In this document: piece after piece, positions 1 through 11,860 of the stretch
How the letters are laid out: each line of letters starts with the position of its first letter
Numbering within the stretch: the first letter of the stretch is position 1
The notes under the pieces: model-generated
Seen by the model: only the letters and a program-made list of their open reading frames with translations
Databases searched by the model: none
What the model was told of the DNA's origin: nothing
Assembly: GCA_030374765.1 (NCBI GenBank)
Contig: JARGXX010000075.1
Location: forward strand, 1,488,001-1,552,000
Length of the DNA: 64,000 nt
From: Agarophyton chilense
Lineage: Eukaryota; Rhodophyta; Florideophyceae; Gracilariales; Gracilariaceae
Direction of reading: 5' to 3'
Program-made: the position numbers and the translations under genes

Positions 1-2
1 CT

Positions 3-1166
3 GATCCAATGTCACGCCCTCCTCATCGACCGCTATATCAGTTATCTCCGGCCCAGTTAGTACCTGCTCGAGAATACGTGGACAAACTTTTGTTGTCTGG
101 AAAGATCCGTCCGAGTAAGTCGCCGTATGGCGCACCTCTTTTCTTTGTTCGAGAGCCTGGCCAGGAGTTGAGAGGTGTGGTGGATTACAGAGCTTTAAAT
201 CGGATCACGAAGCGCAATAACGCACCTATCCCGCCATGTGACGAAATGTTTGACCGGTTGGGGCAGTCACAGTTCTTTTCTAAACTGGATTTGAAGACTG
301 GGTTTCACCAAATTCGACTACGACCATCAGACATAGATAAGACGGCATTTAACCCAAAGTATGGTCAGTTCGAGTATTTGGTGATACCAATGGGATTATG
401 CAATGCACCTGCTACTTTTCAGACCCTGATGAATGGAGTTTTTTCCGACTTCATAGACGGATTCGTAGTTGTATATGTGGATGACATTTTGATTTACAGT
501 CGAACACGCGAGGGACACCTTGAGCATATCCGCGCTGTCCTCTCTCGGCTCCGTCAACACCAGCTGTACGTTTCGCCTAAGAAGTTCTCCTTTATGGCTA
601 CAGAAACTGACTTCTTAGGTCTTCGAGTCAGCCGAGAAGGTATCTCTGTGCATCCCGGTAAGATTGAAGTTATTAAGAATGGGCCAAAGCCCATCAGTAT
701 AACCGAACTACGGAGTTTCCTGGGCCTCGTTCAATTCTTTCGAAGATTTATCCCGCGTTTTTCCTTGCGTGCCGCCCCGCTCACGGCCCTCACACGGAAG
801 AACTCTAGTCTCAAAGACTGGAATTCGGCTGCCAATGCGGCGTTTGTGGATCTGAAGGAAGCACTGGTATCAGCTCCTTTGCTTGTACCCCCAGACTGGT
901 CCCGGCCGTTCCTAATCCATATTGATGCATCGCAGCTGGTAGTGGGCGCCACCCTCACGCAGCATGATAAGGATTCTCGAGACCGGGCCATTGTATATAC
1001 CTCCAGGAAGCTGAATGCCACTGAACAGAACTACACAGCTAACGAACGGGAGCTTTTGGGATTGATATGCGCCCTACAACGATTTAGATGCTACCTAGAG
1101 GGGTCTACTTTCGATGTTTTTACGGATAATCAGGTTGTGGCTAATCTTTTACGAAGGAGTCTCTGA
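3..1166 (+). pseudogene. pol: Reverse transcriptase/RNase H part of element A pol
   Basis: Reverse transcriptase and the start of RNase H of a gypsy polyprotein. The frame is already open at the window edge, so no true start is visible. RT signatures include KLDLKTGFHQIRL, the MGLCNAPATFQ block and the catalytic YVDD in VVVYVDDILIYS, followed by the connection block RSFLGLVQFFRRFIPRF. RNase H begins around LIHIDASQLVVGA. The frame ends at a TGA at 1164-1166, but RNase H continues one frame over from about 1154 (KESLNRREARWL, then GDALSRIPDD), so a one-base indel near 1140-1160 broke the gene. Confidence 0.85.
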
Positions 1167-2827
1167 ACCGCCGTGAGGCCAGGTGGTTAGATATTCTTGA
1201 TTCGTTCAACATTCGCGAGGTCAGCTTAGTCAAGGGGAAATTACATGTACTGGGTGATGCTCTATCACGAATCCCGGATGATCCGTGTATCCAGCAGATC
1301 CAATGCCTCACACCGTCGCTTGTGGTACTCGAGGAGACCATTGGACAATATGACAGAGATCAGGTTTTTGGTCCGATCATGGCAGCTCTTGACGGGCGTT
1401 GGCCCGCTGATGCCAAGGAATGCAAACGGAGTGAGGTTTTGTTGCCTTCATTTTCCAAGGAAGGCTCCCGTCTTTTATACAAAAGTAAGCTTTGTGTACC
1501 GGCGCATTGTCGCCGAGAGATTATGAGCCTGGCCCATGACTCCAAAGTAAGTGGTCATTTTGCATTCGCGAAGACACTTGCACGACTTGCGGACTTTCAT
1601 TGGAAGCATAAGGCCAGGCAGATAAAGTAGTACTACGAAGGTTGTGGATTCTGTCAACAACAGAAAGATGCCCATCGAAAGATGTTGAACGACCCTACAC
1701 CTCTTCCTGTGCCTAAGCGTCGGTGGGGCATCGTTGCCACTAACTTCATAGTGAAGCTACCAAAGACAGAACGAGGGTTGGACTCTATCTCTACATGGGT
1801 AGACAGGTTGTCACGGCGAGTTCGTTTCGTGGCATGTAAGGAAACCGATAAGGCGACTGATATCGCGCAAGTTTTCTTTAGGCACATTTTTCCCCACCAC
1901 GGGCTACCGGACTCGCTCATTTCGGACCGGGATCCTCGGTTCGTCTCAGCATTTTGGAAAGCGTTGATGGATCTATGCGGAGTCGAAAGCCGGATGTGTA
2001 GTGCCCGACATCCCCAAACCGATGGCGCTTCTGAGGTCATGAATCGAATGATCGAGAACTATATTCGTTTCTTTTGTTCATTCGAACAAACCGATTGGGA
2101 TTTGCTACTTCCAAGTGACGAGTTTGCGTACAACTCAGCGGCTTCAGAGGATCTTGGAATGTCACCATTTGAAGTGGATCTTGGATGGAAACCGAAGGCT
2201 CCATTAGACGCTCTGCTTAGGCATTCTACTACAGTGGAGTCCCTTGGCGATTTTCGGGATCGGATGAAGATGGTATTGGAAGACGCCGCGCATGCCCATG
2301 AATTGGCAAAAACCCGACGGACTGCGGAATCAAGCGTACATTACCGCGTTCCAGACTACAAGGTCGGAGATGAGGTGTGGGTTTCTCGAAAAATCTTTCG
2401 AGACTCCTATTCGAAGGCTCAAGCGCCCGCTAAGTTGTCCGCTCGTCGCTTTGGCCTGTTCCGCATATTGGGCCTGGTCGGAAAGAATGCAGTGTACCTT
2501 GATTTTCCTTCACATATTCGGACCCACCCAGTCGTGCATGTTTCCAACACCAAGCCGCACCGCGTCCAGCCGAAGGGTATGTCTCAACCTAGTCGTTACA
2601 CACCGCTGCCTGTATCAGACAATGAGCGCCCTCTCTTCAGTGTAGACCGTATTTTGTCTCACCGCAAACGGGGACGCGGTTATCAGTGGCAGGCTTTATT
2701 GGAAGGTTCAAACACACACGATGCAGAATGGCAGCCTACACGTGACTTTGTTGATGGTGACGGCACATTGTCTAAGGCCTTCCACGAATACATTGTGCGA
2801 AACAACCTACTATCTCATTTGCATTGA
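1154..2827 (+). pseudogene. pol: RNase H end, integrase and chromodomain of element A pol
   Basis: This continues the polyprotein in the shifted frame. The RNase H end (GDALSRIPDD, about 1255) is followed by an HHCC finger ending in GCGFCQQQKD. The integrase core has its acidic triad in TWVDRLSRR, ISDRDPRF and DGASEVMNR. A chromodomain-like tail (FSVDRILSHRKRGRGYQWQ to AFHEYI) lies at about 2637-2790. A TAG at 1628-1630, inside the zinc finger just before YYEGCGFC, interrupts an otherwise open frame. The chromodomain is known in this group to direct integration to modified chromatin. The product is not expected to be functional as read. Confidence 0.83.
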
Positions 2828-3200
2828 CGAGGACGTCAATAGAGTGGGAGGACAAACGTGCAACGACTAAATTTGACTACGACGAATGGTCGTCACCGAA
2901 TACAAACAGTCGACTACGATTAATAGTCGTTGCAACAGACAGTAACTGACGCAGTCGGGATGACGGGGGCGTAGGGAACTGAGATGGAAGCAGAGTGAAG
3001 GGTTGTAGGCCAAACAGTCGATTTGGAACCCGGAGGGATGCGAGAAGAGTGAAGGTTTGTGGGACAAACAGTCGAATTAGAACCCAAAAGGATGCGAGGC
3101 GGCTGCTATAAAACCCACAGTAGGGACCAGATCGTTTGAAGGGATCTACGGAATCGGCCTTCAGGGAATCGTTCCAATAAACTTGTCCGTACTGCCGTCA
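2828..3200 (+). repeat. Probable 3' LTR of element A with an internal 54-bp tandem repeat
   Basis: A non-coding tail directly follows the pol stop. A purine-rich tract near 2841-2853 could be the polypurine tract. TATAAAA lies near 3109 and AATAAA near 3176, as expected of an LTR promoter and polyadenylation signal. Two imperfect copies of a 54-bp unit (2992-3045 and 3046-3099) sit upstream of the TATA box. Exact LTR ends cannot be fixed without the left LTR. Confidence 0.5.
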
Positions 3201-3204
3201 CCAT

Positions 3205-4860
3205 GAACTACCTAAGGTCTCTGTTGCACGCCGGTTATGCTATTGTTCCGTAGCAGAAAACAAGTCCCATCGCTTCTCAACAATGATGTGTGTCTGTTTC
3301 TCGACATGAAGAATCTCTTCAACACCGCCTATCACACCCATTTTGATGGACCCGTCAAGTGGTTTAACTAAATGCTACTCATATATCTCCATTATTACGT
3401 GGGAGATCCCCCCAAACGTTGAGATATGTTTTCTAACGCTTTGCAGTTGGCTTAAAATATGCAGATGCACCCAATAACCAGATTGACTCCATTCTAATTA
3501 TTCTTGAGACGCCTTCGGGTCGCTATCGTGTTGGAACCTTAACCTACACTTGAGAACTTCCCCTCCGTGAAGGATTATAACAAAAATTGACCAGAATGGC
3601 TGAACAATTTGATTCTAGCTGCTCGCATTTCAATAGCCCAAGCTCATTTCGCCTACAAGCGTGATTTGGACGTTCGCCTACCCGGTACGACACCAACGAT
3701 AAAATCGGTTTACTGAGTTCTCATCCGTTAGAAATACTGGAATCTGAATAAGCAGAAACGCTACAAAATCTCACCTCTCGCGGACAGACTCCATGAGGTA
3801 TTCTCTGTAAATGACTTTGCCATCATGGTGCAAATGACTGACGTTCAGGGGTGCATCTCCCGAGAATGGGTTTTCATTTCCTAATCATCGCCTTTAGTAG
3901 TACCAGCTGTTGGTGCACAACTCAGAGGCGTGGGTAACGATTCCAACTCAATGGCTGAACCCACTTCAGTGGTTACAATTCCTTCTATCTCTCCACAGCC
4001 TACTTGGGGACTCTGATCGGCCACTTTTGTCAAATTCTACCCAGAACGGTCCCATTCTAATGCGGCCTCGTAGTGTTTTTTCTCGCTAGTTTTAAGTCCC
4101 TATTGCTCCCCCTACAGCTTCATCTGAGGAAGGGCAGAGAAATATTAAGGTAGAACTCGACATCTTCGTGGTGGAAATGCCAGTCACGACCAAGCCGCAT
4201 GCCCAAAGCGGAATGAACTCGTTTCCGAGGGAAGTGAAGACCGCCAAAAGAGTATGTCGCAGATTCAATGCTTCTCAAGGAATTATGATCCACCCCCATT
4301 CCTGGCACTTCGGCGATAGTTGTACCAAGACTTTGAAATAAAACGTTGGACGCGGTATTGAAACACAGAAGCGCTTGAACTCAGCGCCAACGCCGCGGCG
4401 TGAACTCTCCAGTGCGAAGGTGGAATGGGTCCCGTCCGAGAGCGCTCCCAGTCATCAGTGTGAACGCGCACGTGACAGCTCTGCACCCACCTTGCAAGAT
4501 ATACCAATCAACACAAAAGGCTGTTAACTATCCATGAAAGGGCACGTAGTGGTAGAACCGACTCCATCGTGAACTTTATCACCGTCAGAACTGATATTAG
4601 CATGTATGGTCGTGGTGTACGAGCCAGAAACACATCTTGGAGAGGAGTCCGCGTTGAAAACACGGCCTTGCCGGAAGGTCTGCAACAGGAGTTCGTTATC
4701 GACCATATAGTATAAAATTCACACCATCCAGATGCTTACATTTATTATCTTGTCTTTTGGTAGAACTATGGTCCTGAGGCCGATCCGAATGAACTGATTG
4801 AACATTTTTCTCGTTCAAACGTGGTTTCATATCACAAGTGGAGTCAAAGAGGGATGGTAT
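3205..4860 (+). pseudogene. Integrase-to-chromodomain remnant of B2 pol
   Basis: No long frame survives. DNA-level similarity to B1 pol is clear in patches: the segment before the integrase Glu (3300-3370), the post-integrase linker (3545-3690), the block encoding the KYWNPEKEKKHK-like motif (3745-3790), and the chromodomain (4690-4850, where the equivalent of VVDHIVGHSYHPDGYIQYLV can be traced). Between 3850 and 4680 only a weak, gapped match to the proline/serine-rich linker is visible. Confidence 0.65.
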
Positions 4861-5039
4861 TAACGATCGTTAATACCTAGGTAAGGTATTCGGACCACTG
4901 TGGTTGATAAGAAAATGGAAGATGAAAGAATTGTCCAGAAATTGAAGTAAGAAGCAAGAAGAATGCAAAAGTTCACTTGATGATATTCGAGAACATCGGT
5001 ACCGTATTGAGAAGTCGGAAACTACCCTAAATCGAGGAG

Positions 5040-6526
5040 CTACACACCTCTTCCGGGATCATCACTCCCTTACAGATTGATATTGCAACCAGCTGAGTTA
5101 TCGGCGTGAAGACGGGTAATGAAGGCCGCGCGCATATCGGCGACGTAGTCATTGGCAGCGCTACTTCCCATCCGTACCTTGCGGAGGAACTTTGATATCA
5201 AGTTTGCCTGACTCACAGTGATTGCACTTGCCCCGCCTGAAACGTAGGCACCTTAACCTGGAACGCCCATTTGCAGAGCCAGAGGTTCACCACTACCTGC
5301 AACGGTAGGAGCAGCCCCCTCAAGGTTATCCAGGTCGATATATGGCTCGATAGAGTTCCCTGCATTGTGTGGCTCCTTCATAGCTTCGAATCCCATCGCA
5401 TCAGCTGAGGCAATTAAATAAATAGGTTCTTTCTCGAACATCCGGTCTTCACCTTTGTAGACTTTATAATACTCGTTAGCGTCCTAGAAACCGCTGGGAT
5501 GCTTCCCAAGGATATATCGTGGAGAAAATTGAAGTTCTTTAGCTTTCTCCGAAGAGACCTCATGTCCTTCCCATGGGTTGAAATATATTAGGTTAACCAC
5601 GAGCGCAGTTCGACGTTCTGCTGACAGGTTTTGCCCCTGTCTACGGGCTGCACGTCACTTTTGTACAAAAGGAACTAAGACCCAGTCAACCTTGCTGAAG
5701 AATTCGAAAAATGGAGACACGTCTCGGGCATTGGTTCCACCACCTAGTGAAATGCGAAAGTCCGAGACACGAATATTTGTGCAAAATCGGAACAGAATGA
5801 ACCACAGTCGGTACTGGTAGTAAACCTTTCTGAAGACAAAAACTGAAGTGCTCACAGCCTACTCGATGACTACAACAGACGAAATACTGGACTGATATCT
5901 TCAAATAGGATGCATTCGTAATACGTGATGACCGGAGGTAGCTCGAACTAACAGCGTCTAGAACCTTTGAGAGGAGGTCACCAATTTGGAATGAGGACAA
6001 ATAGACCACCTCCATTGGCTGCGCGAACTCTTTCGATCTCTACGTTTTGGTACGGGAACATATACATGAACCGAGATCGCGCTCGCCGCTCAAAGCGGAT
6101 CATTCCCAAGACGTTCGCTAGGCCAAGCCGCCACTTCATGCTGAATTCAGCCCAAATAATCGGTGTGACCTAGCACACGGTGTCCCGGTGCAGAAGGGGA
6201 AGTTCCCTCCGTGAGAATGTTTCCAAATCCAGGAGGCAGTTGGGGTATCCAATATCACCTTGAGTAGAGTGCAGACTAATATGAGAACCCAGACCATCGG
6301 GGATGGGCCATTCAAAAGAAGCCCGACAGAGCAGTTGATGATCAAGGAGTACAAACGCCATATGGTATGCACAAAAGCTACTTACTCGCTCCTGCGACGA
6401 TTTGTGGTAAGAACCGGAACCGCCACACGGTTCCGCCGGTCCCACTAAGTTGTGGCAAGAACCGGAAAATCTCCCAAGAACATCCCGCTTCCATCGCCAT
6501 ACATCTCCAAAAGCGCCTTCGTTATA
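5040..6526 (-). pseudogene. Decayed antisense ORF of B2 (C-terminal two thirds)
   Basis: This is the counterpart of the intact minus-strand gene at 54939-56876. The match is collinear from its C-terminus (around 5090-5200, equivalent to ITRLQGG and the upstream AAMREAL segment) to about residue 170, where the Tc1 element interrupts it. It resumes at 8093-8250. Reading frames are broken by many stops and indels. It shows that the antisense gene is an old, regular part of this element family. Confidence 0.7.
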
Positions 6527-6528
6527 TA

Positions 6529-8090
6529 CAGTCCTATTCATAAGTATAGGCACACCCCCGAAACGTCCACCGAACCGTTTAAAAAGACAAAAGCACGTCT
6601 TTTGTGACGTGTGGTGGTGTACATTCTCTTTGTTAAATCACTAAAAGCTCGTTTCCTCTCACTGTATATCTATTTTCTGCAGCACATCGCATCAACTGTT
6701 TTCCACCCTCGTCATAAATAAAAGCACGATTTAATATTTTACTTACTGTAGAACCCCTAGGCCGTATCAATTCTTTGTTTTACGTCCATTAGCTCTCAAA
6801 ACAGCCATGCAACGCTTTGGCATGCCTCTGCTGAGCTTGTAAAGAACTTGGAGGTCTATTTTCTCCCATTCTTTCAATAAAGCTTCTTTTAAAGCATTTT
6901 TCGACTCATATTGTCGATTATCTGCGTAAACTCTGTAAGCAAGAACACTCCATAGATTTTCAATAGGATTCAAGTCAGGAGAATGGGCCGGCCACTCCAA
7001 AAGCTCAATAGCTTCTTCATTAAACCACGCTTTAGAATACCTTGAAACGTGTATCGGTGCATTGTCTTGCTGAAATAAGAGCTCTTCTGAGTGATACATG
7101 TCAATAAATGGTACCAAATGTTCCTTTAACATCTTCACATATATCTCTGAGTTCATATTTCCTTCAATGAAAACCAAAGGTCCTTTACCAAACATAGAGA
7201 AGCAAGCCCATATCATAACCGAAAAACCTCCATTTTTGCGCTTCCAAAAAGTCTTTTCATCATGTCGTAGATCATGCCAGTAGTAGCTCCAGCCATCGGG
7301 ACCATCACCATGAAATTTTTTTTCGTCGCTCCAAACAACCATATCCCACTCTTTAGCATAAAATCGATTGTATTGCATGGCCCATTCCAAGCGAGCAATT
7401 CTGTGATATTCAGTGATTAGTGGTGCTGATTTTTTCTTCTTATACTCAAACGTGTCCAGTCTATGGATTGCTCTTGTGACTGTTGAAATCGATACTTCAA
7501 GTTGCAAGTCATTTTTTAGACGTTTTGCCGAAGAACTTTGTTTTGAAAGTGTTCTTTTTAGTTGTCTTTCATCGTGTTTGGATAATTTTCGTGGCCTCCC
7601 GGGTCTTTTCTTTTGAATAATAGATGTATTTCGTTTCAGATATCCGTGGATACTAGATTTGGATCTTCCCAGCTGGTTCGCAATTTTTTGCAATGACTAA
7701 TTAGCGATGTGAAGCGCTATAATTTGTGCTTTCTCTTCGCTGGTTAGTTCCTTGCCTCTAGGCATTTTTGTGATGGTATATGTTGTTCAGTGTGAACTGT
7801 AGAGCAACGTTCTGTTTTATTCTAAAAAACTCATGAGCATTTGTATTTCATTGAGCGCAGTACTAAGAAGTGCGCGTTTTTTTTGTAATCGTGCGTATAT
7901 TTTTGCACTACGTGTGAAATTGTATTTTGTGTAATGCAAGAGATTTAAACGGAATATAACCAATACAGAAGTACATTTAGTGATACAACTTCCTACGGAA
8001 ACTTGCTACATTGTCTATGTCTTTGAGAGTGTCTTGGAACCTTTACATATGTGCTAAACACGCCCGTGCGTATATTTTTGAATAGGACTG
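6529..8090 (-). mobile_element. Tc1/mariner transposon with 25-bp TIRs and TA duplication
   Basis: The terminal inverted repeats are 6529-6553 and 8066-8090. Both begin CAGTCCTATTCA and match at 22 of 25 positions. TA flanks both ends (6527-6528 and 8091-8092), the hallmark of Tc1/mariner insertion. The flanks rejoin the decayed antisense ORF of B2, which independently confirms the ends. A 16-bp part of the right TIR (CGTGCGTATATTTTTG) recurs in direct orientation at 7892-7907, suggesting an IR/DR-type end. Confidence 0.92.
6767..7765 (-). pseudogene. Tc1-type DD34E transposase with one premature stop
   Basis: The true ATG is at 7765 (protein begins MPRGKELTSEEKAQI). The frame runs 332 codons to the TGA at 6767, with a single internal TAG at codon 23. 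An N-terminal paired-like helix-turn-helix (QKIANQLGRSKSSIHGYL) is followed by the GRPRKLS linker. The DDE domain has catalytic Asp in VVWSDEKKF, Asp in FQQDNAPIH and Glu in SPDLNPIENLW. There are 34 residues between the second Asp and the Glu, the DD34E spacing of the Tc1 subfamily. Length is normal. Only the one nonsense codon stands between this and an intact gene, so it died recently. Confidence 0.92.
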
Positions 8091-8250
8091 TACTGCAGTC
8101 GGGTGGAAACACGGCGCAAGCAGGAAGATATATGCGTCCAGAGTGGTCTGAAGAATTACGAGCCTGTAATACGATGGCCAAAACACCGGTGTTCGTTGCA
8201 AGAACATCTGCGGGGGAGCAGTTGATAAATGGATTCGATCGTTGACATCA

Positions 8251-9055
8251 ATTGTACTTGGCAACGTGTACTTGTGTGACGACAAATGAAATGGAAAAAG
8301 TCGACCTTCTGTCTGATGAGGTGGTGTGCAAAGATTTCTTCTTGATCAAAATTTCAAATATCTAACCTGCTTTACTTGTCAATATTTATGAAGAAAATGT
8401 AACGAAGGAACACCAACTAGAGAAATTCGGCAGCTGTATTGGCGCATTTGGAAATGCAGTTCTGGAGATACCCTTTGCTTAGAATAGTCAGGGATTCATC
8501 GAAAAATTTTTCAGTGCAGCGTAACAGATCGTGGTTCTCCGTTCTTTACATCAACGGGTGCTGCACAACTCATAACACGAGAAACTCTGCATCTATTCTA
8601 AAAAAAGAAAACTGTACCTCACCATTCCCAAGTATTCTTATTTGCCTACGATTGAATTTGGCTGCTGTGCAGGTGGCGTGAATTGGCGTAGCGCGCCAAA
8701 AATAACGCCAAACAACATAATTATTCGAAGAAGGTAAGGCTACTCCAAGCACATGCCTACTTGACTTTGTGGATAGTGATACGAGTGTGAAAATAAATCA
8801 GAACTTCAGATGTTTGAATTTCTTAATGGGTAATACTGATCAATTTCCTTTTTTCCTTTGGACAGTACTGTTCGAAACTGATCACAGCACCAGTGGTCGT
8901 TAAAGAATTTGTGATCTTTGACGCGTGCCGCAGAACATACATTAGTGCAAGCAACGCGAATAGGTCTAACAATTGCACTCAACTAATATAGTAGAAAACC
9001 TATTAGTTGGAAGTAGCGCAGTAAGAACAATATTTGTTCAGTACCTCAAATTCAG
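8251..9055. other. AT-rich spacer without recognised gene
   Basis: Only short unrelated frames are visible (up to about 80 codons), none with a recognisable motif. I see nothing to annotate between the end of the B2 remnant and the E2 leader remnant. Confidence 0.5.
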
Positions 9056-9059
9056 CACA

Positions 9060-9720
9060 CAACGCCAAGACCCCGGTCGGCTTCGACCAACTCTGGTCAA
9101 GGGTGCTCAATCAAAACGGCTCATTTTCCTCCTTGGGCAACCAAACCAGCCTTTAGCAGACTCCATGGGTTTTTGTTCATCAACATTCCGTATTTATCTT
9201 TCTCTATTTGGGCGTTTAGTTCGCTCTCTAGCACGACTGTGCCGATTGATTTTGCGAACTATTCACTCACGGAAGACCGTTTAGCAACTTCTGATGTAGA
9301 CAAAAGCGACTGATACAGCGTAGGGCTCACATCTCACGGCCACTAGTCATTCATTCAATAGTTAATGAGTCTAACTACTTCTTTGATAATGTTAAAAAGA
9401 ATTCTTTCTGCCTTGAATGTACTTCCAACGTCCCTGATATCATCGAGCGAACAATAAACTGCGCAAGGTTCCAATTCGAAATATTAAGCCATTTGCGTCC
9501 TCAAGGAAGCAAAATCCAATACCGATCCATCATCTTCTCCGAAACTTCTTAGCAACTTTGGCGTCCGGTACACATCTTCGCTTCGTTACTCAGCGTGAGA
9601 AGTGTCGCCGACTTTCTCCATCTCACAAGTTCTTCTTGAGAGCTGTACCGTTTGCAGAATCAACATACAGAGCCAGCGCCGATTGCAGGTGCACCCAGGC
9701 GGGCAAAAGAACTAAAACAC
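9060..9720 (+). pseudogene. Remnant of LTR/leader and U1-type zinc-finger ORF of E2
   Basis: 9070-9125 matches the minus-strand sequence at 60140-60215 (GGTCGGCTTCGACC-like palindrome, then CTCTGGTCAA and AACGGCTCA). 9570-9715 matches the zinc-finger coding sequence at 59970-60085, including the segments for THREK, CAVC and HQGGRKH. Here the finger is degraded: the first Cys is replaced, giving RAVPFAEST, and frames shift. It is recognisable only by comparison with the copies at 20 kb and 60 kb. Confidence 0.6.
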
Positions 9721-10249
9721 TTTATGGCGCGCTGATAACAAATACACTGGCCTCTGGTGCCTTGAATGGGATATCACGTTTCTTAAATACCACGATCTCC
9801 GAGTTCAATATGGTAGTCGTCGTCATTCAGCCAGCGTCAAAAAGAAGAACAATGCTTACTTATAGAAAAGTTGCGGTATAGTAATTCAGTTTTTACATCG
9901 TGCTATAGGCCTTCTATATATTTTATTTTCCGAATACACATCTTCATTTTTTGCATGTTACTTCCACACATGTAATTATTACATTATCATTCGCTCCCTG
10001 TACCTATCACACCTCTTCTTTCTGTTGTCTTCCTTTTATTCTTGTCTTTGCCCTCATTCGGGCTGGTACTCTCTATAGCATAGCTGCTACTTCTGTCCCT
10101 TTGTGTTTTATCCACCCGCGTTTCGTTCAGTTTTTAATTTACTGATATGTCTGTCACATCGTAATCTCAGAAAGGCGTGAGCTCTTCTGATGATGCCGGG
10201 CTACGCTCTAAAACCTGTAGACCCCTAAACCCCTTGACGAATCCAGTGT

Positions 10250-11040
10250 CGATATTAACAATACTCTTTTCCACTACGAGATTGTTGCTACTGATGTAAA
10301 AGCTGGCGAATACCTTGCCCTTGAGTTTCTCGGATTTTTTAAGGTGAAGCCTTCGAAGTCTAAAATTATACGTTTGCTTCGTAAGATGACCTGACCGAAG
10401 AAGCTAAAGATAAATATATCGTAAAGAAGGCGTTCATAGACCAATTTGGAACAACGTAAGCGGCGCACAACCAATTCGGAAAAGCGATCAGCGCCTGCCT
10501 AGAATATAAAAAACTCATATAAGCATTGAAAGATGTGCATTTTTTATTCGAGAGGGCTGGATTCAACGAAAAAACAGGTTGAGATTGTTCTGCAACACAG
10601 TCATGCAGTACGCTGATGTATTGTAGTTCGTATTATTAAGCGGGGACACATGCTACAAGTCATAAATATTGTTGGTGAAAGAGTTTTTCACTCGAATGAA
10701 CATTATTGGAAATAATTATCCGTTCAACATTGAGTCCCCAGCCCATGAAAGTGATTGATAGAAAAAATCGAACGGGATTACTCAGATGGAAGAAAAAGTT
10801 GACCAATTCGCCGACTTGGTCCTCAACTATCAATATTTTTAAGAAGTCGCAGACATCTGGTACTCGGACTGGAAGAGAAGAAGAGTAACTGTTTATGTAT
10901 TATCAGGGTTCAGGCCAAAATTAGACTATCTGTCCACTGAACCCCCACAGTGACACGCATTACAAACGTTGTGTTAGGAACATTCATTTAATAAGCCACC
11001 GTTAAGGCTAAAGCATTCAAAAAGAAATCGAAATTACATT
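10250..11040 (+). pseudogene. Gag remnant of E2
   Basis: Coding traces resemble a gypsy Gag capsid segment but are split by stops and frameshifts. LTEEAKDKYIVKKAFIDQFG is readable at about 10388-10450, and KAISACLEYKKLI at 10476-10515. A further trace (VDQFADLVLNYQYF, then YVLSGFRPKLDYL) lies at about 10795-10930. Similar stretches in Ty3/gypsy Gag proteins lie before the zinc knuckle. No knuckle is recognisable here. Confidence 0.5.
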
Positions 11041-11539
11041 GGTAGATGTGAGGAGCGAGTCTCGCTATGAAAATCATTTCAGAGACCGTCGTCTTCAGCC
11101 AGCGGCTGAAGAACTTTCGAACTCTATCAAGCTCCCAGTAGGCACTGCCGATAGTTTGAGTAAGAACCAGCTAATGGCAGCAAAGAAGAGGACCATAGAA
11201 GACATTGGTTTCCAAAGCAGCTTAGGACCAAACACAGAATGGGCCTCAGATCGCTGTTGAATTTGGAACTGCCTTTTAAGAGCTGTAAACCTCAGTCTCA
11301 ATCTTTTTCCAAAAGTAGGCTCTTGGAGAAGCCCGAAAACTCGTCACCCAGAAACCCTTCGAGTAAATCCGTGTTAGGAAAACGCTCAGGAAAGTACAAA
11401 GTTTTGGGGTAGTTTGCTAACGAGTCACCAGGACTTGCGTTTCAAAAGCTCATCCGTGGAGAATTAGAAGTCGCGAAAAAGGACCTCTTTCGAATCAAAT
11501 CTGGTAAAAAATTTTACTGCAAATTCAATACAGCTGAAA

Positions 11540-11860
11540 TACATCGCGACGATTGAGAAATAAATGTGGTACAAATAAGAGCTTATGGGGCCAAGTTGAA
11601 GCACTCTTGGACTCTAGAGCTATCGGTAAGATCATATCAACCGATATTTCTGAAAGACTCTCGCTGGATCCAGAACCATATGATCGTCAGATCAAAATAG
11701 ATGATTGGAATATGGCCGTTGTGATTGCCCTAGTGACCAGTATACCCGTTTGGTTTAGAAACGCAAAAAGTCCACTACAATTAAATGTTATTTAAAAGCC
11801 ACCATTTGATGTAATCATTGGTTTCCCCACATCTGGGAAGCTTCAGACACGCATCGAACT
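11540..11860 (+). pseudogene. Aspartyl protease remnant of E2
   Basis: VEALLDSRAIGKIIS corresponds to the active-site block of retroviral-type proteases, normally D-S/T-G-A. Here the Gly is replaced by Arg, which should abolish catalysis. About 70 residues later DVIIGFPTSGK corresponds to the conserved ILG-type strand near the protease end. A stop (TAA, about 11794) separates the two. Confidence 0.5.

Larger units (their letters stand above)
1..3200 (+). mobile_element. Ty3/gypsy chromovirus-type element A (5' truncated by window edge)
   Basis: Order on the plus strand is RT, RNase H, HHCC zinc finger, integrase, chromodomain, then a non-coding tail that looks like a 3' LTR. This is the domain order of Ty3/gypsy chromoviruses. 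Gag and protease would lie left of the window. The element is dead: there is one frame change near 1150 and an in-frame TAG at 1628. The right boundary is approximate because the partner LTR is not visible. From about 3205 the sequence aligns instead with the integrase of the element at 46-58 kb. Confidence 0.85.
3205..8250 (+). mobile_element. Decayed copy B2 of the 46-58 kb gypsy element, split by a Tc1 insertion
   Basis: The sequence aligns by eye, in order, with the 3' half of element B1. 3225-3360 matches the integrase around 52250-52395, 3560-3690 matches 52580-52710, and 3745-3830 matches 52757-52850. 4690-4850 matches the chromodomain at 54560-54720. 5050-6526 and 8093-8250 match the antisense gene at 54.95-56.5 kb. 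Many stops and indels show that it is old. Its left end abuts element A. The match pauses exactly at the Tc1 element (6529-8090) and resumes after it. Confidence 0.8.
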
